Source of the DNA: Anaerolineae bacterium
GTDB taxonomy: Bacteria > Chloroflexota > Anaerolineae > Anaerolineales > Villigracilaceae
Assembly (NCBI GenBank): GCA_003524705.1
Contig: DQGV01000037.1
Span: 1-5,443, forward strand
Reading direction: 5' to 3'
DNA length: 5,443 bases
The position numbers and the translations under genes are program-made. Positions 5,276 to 5,443 of this stretch are shown here, piece by piece. The notes below the pieces were generated by a model that worked only from the letters and a program-made list of their open reading frames with translations, was not told the origin of the DNA and ran no database searches. Position 1 is the first letter of the stretch; each line of letters begins with the position of its first letter.

Positions 5276-5280
5276 GGAGG
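5276..5280 (+). promoter_or_regulatory. Ribosome binding site of the O-methyltransferase-like gene
   Basis: GGAGG lies 5 nt before the ATG at 5286, an ideal placement that confirms this short, edge-cut frame as a real gene start. Confidence 0.85.
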
Positions 5281-5285
5281 CACAC

Positions 5286-5443
5286 ATGGCTAAAGATTTA
5301 TTAACCTACACAACAACACAAGAATATTTAACTTCACTCGTTCCACCGCGTGAACAAGAAATGCTTGAAATGGAAGCCTATGCTGAGAAAAATAATTTTC
5401 CAATCATCGGCGTTACGTGCGGATATTACATTTATCAACTGGC
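5286..5443 (+). CDS. Class I SAM-dependent O-methyltransferase, N-terminus only (cut by right edge)
   Basis: Fifty-two codons are visible, running from MAKDLLTYTT to YYIYQL without a stop. The pattern T-x-x-Y-L-x-S-L-V-P-P-R-E-x-x-x-x-E-M-E-x-Y-A (residues 12-33), followed by a short FPIIG segment (39-42), is the usual lead-in of bacterial O-methyltransferases related to the catechol/caffeoyl-CoA family (PF01596-like), just before the SAM-binding domain. That domain, with its glycine-rich motif I, lies beyond the window, so the reaction and substrate cannot be tested. The stretch GVTCGYYIYQL (42-52) replaces what I recall as GPxVGRLLxLL in relatives; the missing Arg and added Cys are noted but may be lineage variation. 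It has a strong Shine-Dalgarno and is divergent from the sulfotransferase gene. No convincing promoter is seen. Confidence 0.65.
   Translation, partial: MAKDLLTYTTTQEYLTSLVPPREQEMLEMEAYAEKNNFPIIGVTCGYYIYQL

Noticed and set aside
5102..5287. 61-codon minus-strand frame upstream of the sulfotransferase gene, overlapping its start by 11 bp
   Set aside because: It runs through the palindromic repeat, shows no recognisable motif and no convincing ribosome site; probably chance.

Overview
The window looks like a piece of a chromosome from a bacterium of the Chloroflexota, probably Anaerolineae, with moderate to low G+C. This placement is an inference from protein style: a short-Q-loop CydA, a Lgt carrying a PWGIP...HRLPxYA insert, and the start of a class I O-methyltransferase. 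It is supported by short palindromic and heptameric intergenic repeats of the kind I associate with such genomes. No phage, plasmid, transposase, CRISPR or RNA gene is visible. The genes are intact except for the two cut by the window ends.

Left half, minus strand (reading right to left from 2712): a respiratory operon for cytochrome bd quinol oxidase. A strong sigma-70-type promoter (TTGACA, 17 bp, TACAAT) drives cydA (1256-2641) and, 13 bp later, cydB (217-1242). After an 82-bp spacer filled with overlapping inverted repeats comes the beginning of a third gene that runs off the left edge (1-134). Its 44 visible residues resemble the N-terminus of CydD, half of the CydDC ABC exporter needed to assemble the oxidase. 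An 18-bp imperfect palindrome covering the -10 box resembles the operator of the NADH/NAD+-sensing repressor Rex, which would link oxidase expression to redox state. A CRP/FNR-type reading of the same site is also possible.

Middle, plus strand: lgt (2819-3856), divergent from cydA across a 177-bp intergenic region, encodes prolipoprotein diacylglyceryl transferase. The enzyme has an unusual cytoplasmic tail: an acidic patch followed by lysine-rich pentapeptide repeats that look like a histone H1 tail. A symmetrical A/T-flanked hairpin (3858-3890) can terminate lgt and also the convergent gene on its right.

Right part: a minus-strand PAPS-dependent sulfotransferase (3922-5112), preceded by a divergent region with a palindromic repeat (5226-5254). 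The first 52 codons of a plus-strand O-methyltransferase-like gene (5286 onward) run off the right edge. These last two genes have no obvious functional link to the respiratory operon.

The points most worth a second look are the putative redox operator at the cyd promoter, the mutually exclusive hairpins between cydB and cydD, the pair of cysteines in the CydA Q-loop, and the charged repetitive tail of Lgt. I saw no wholly new system.
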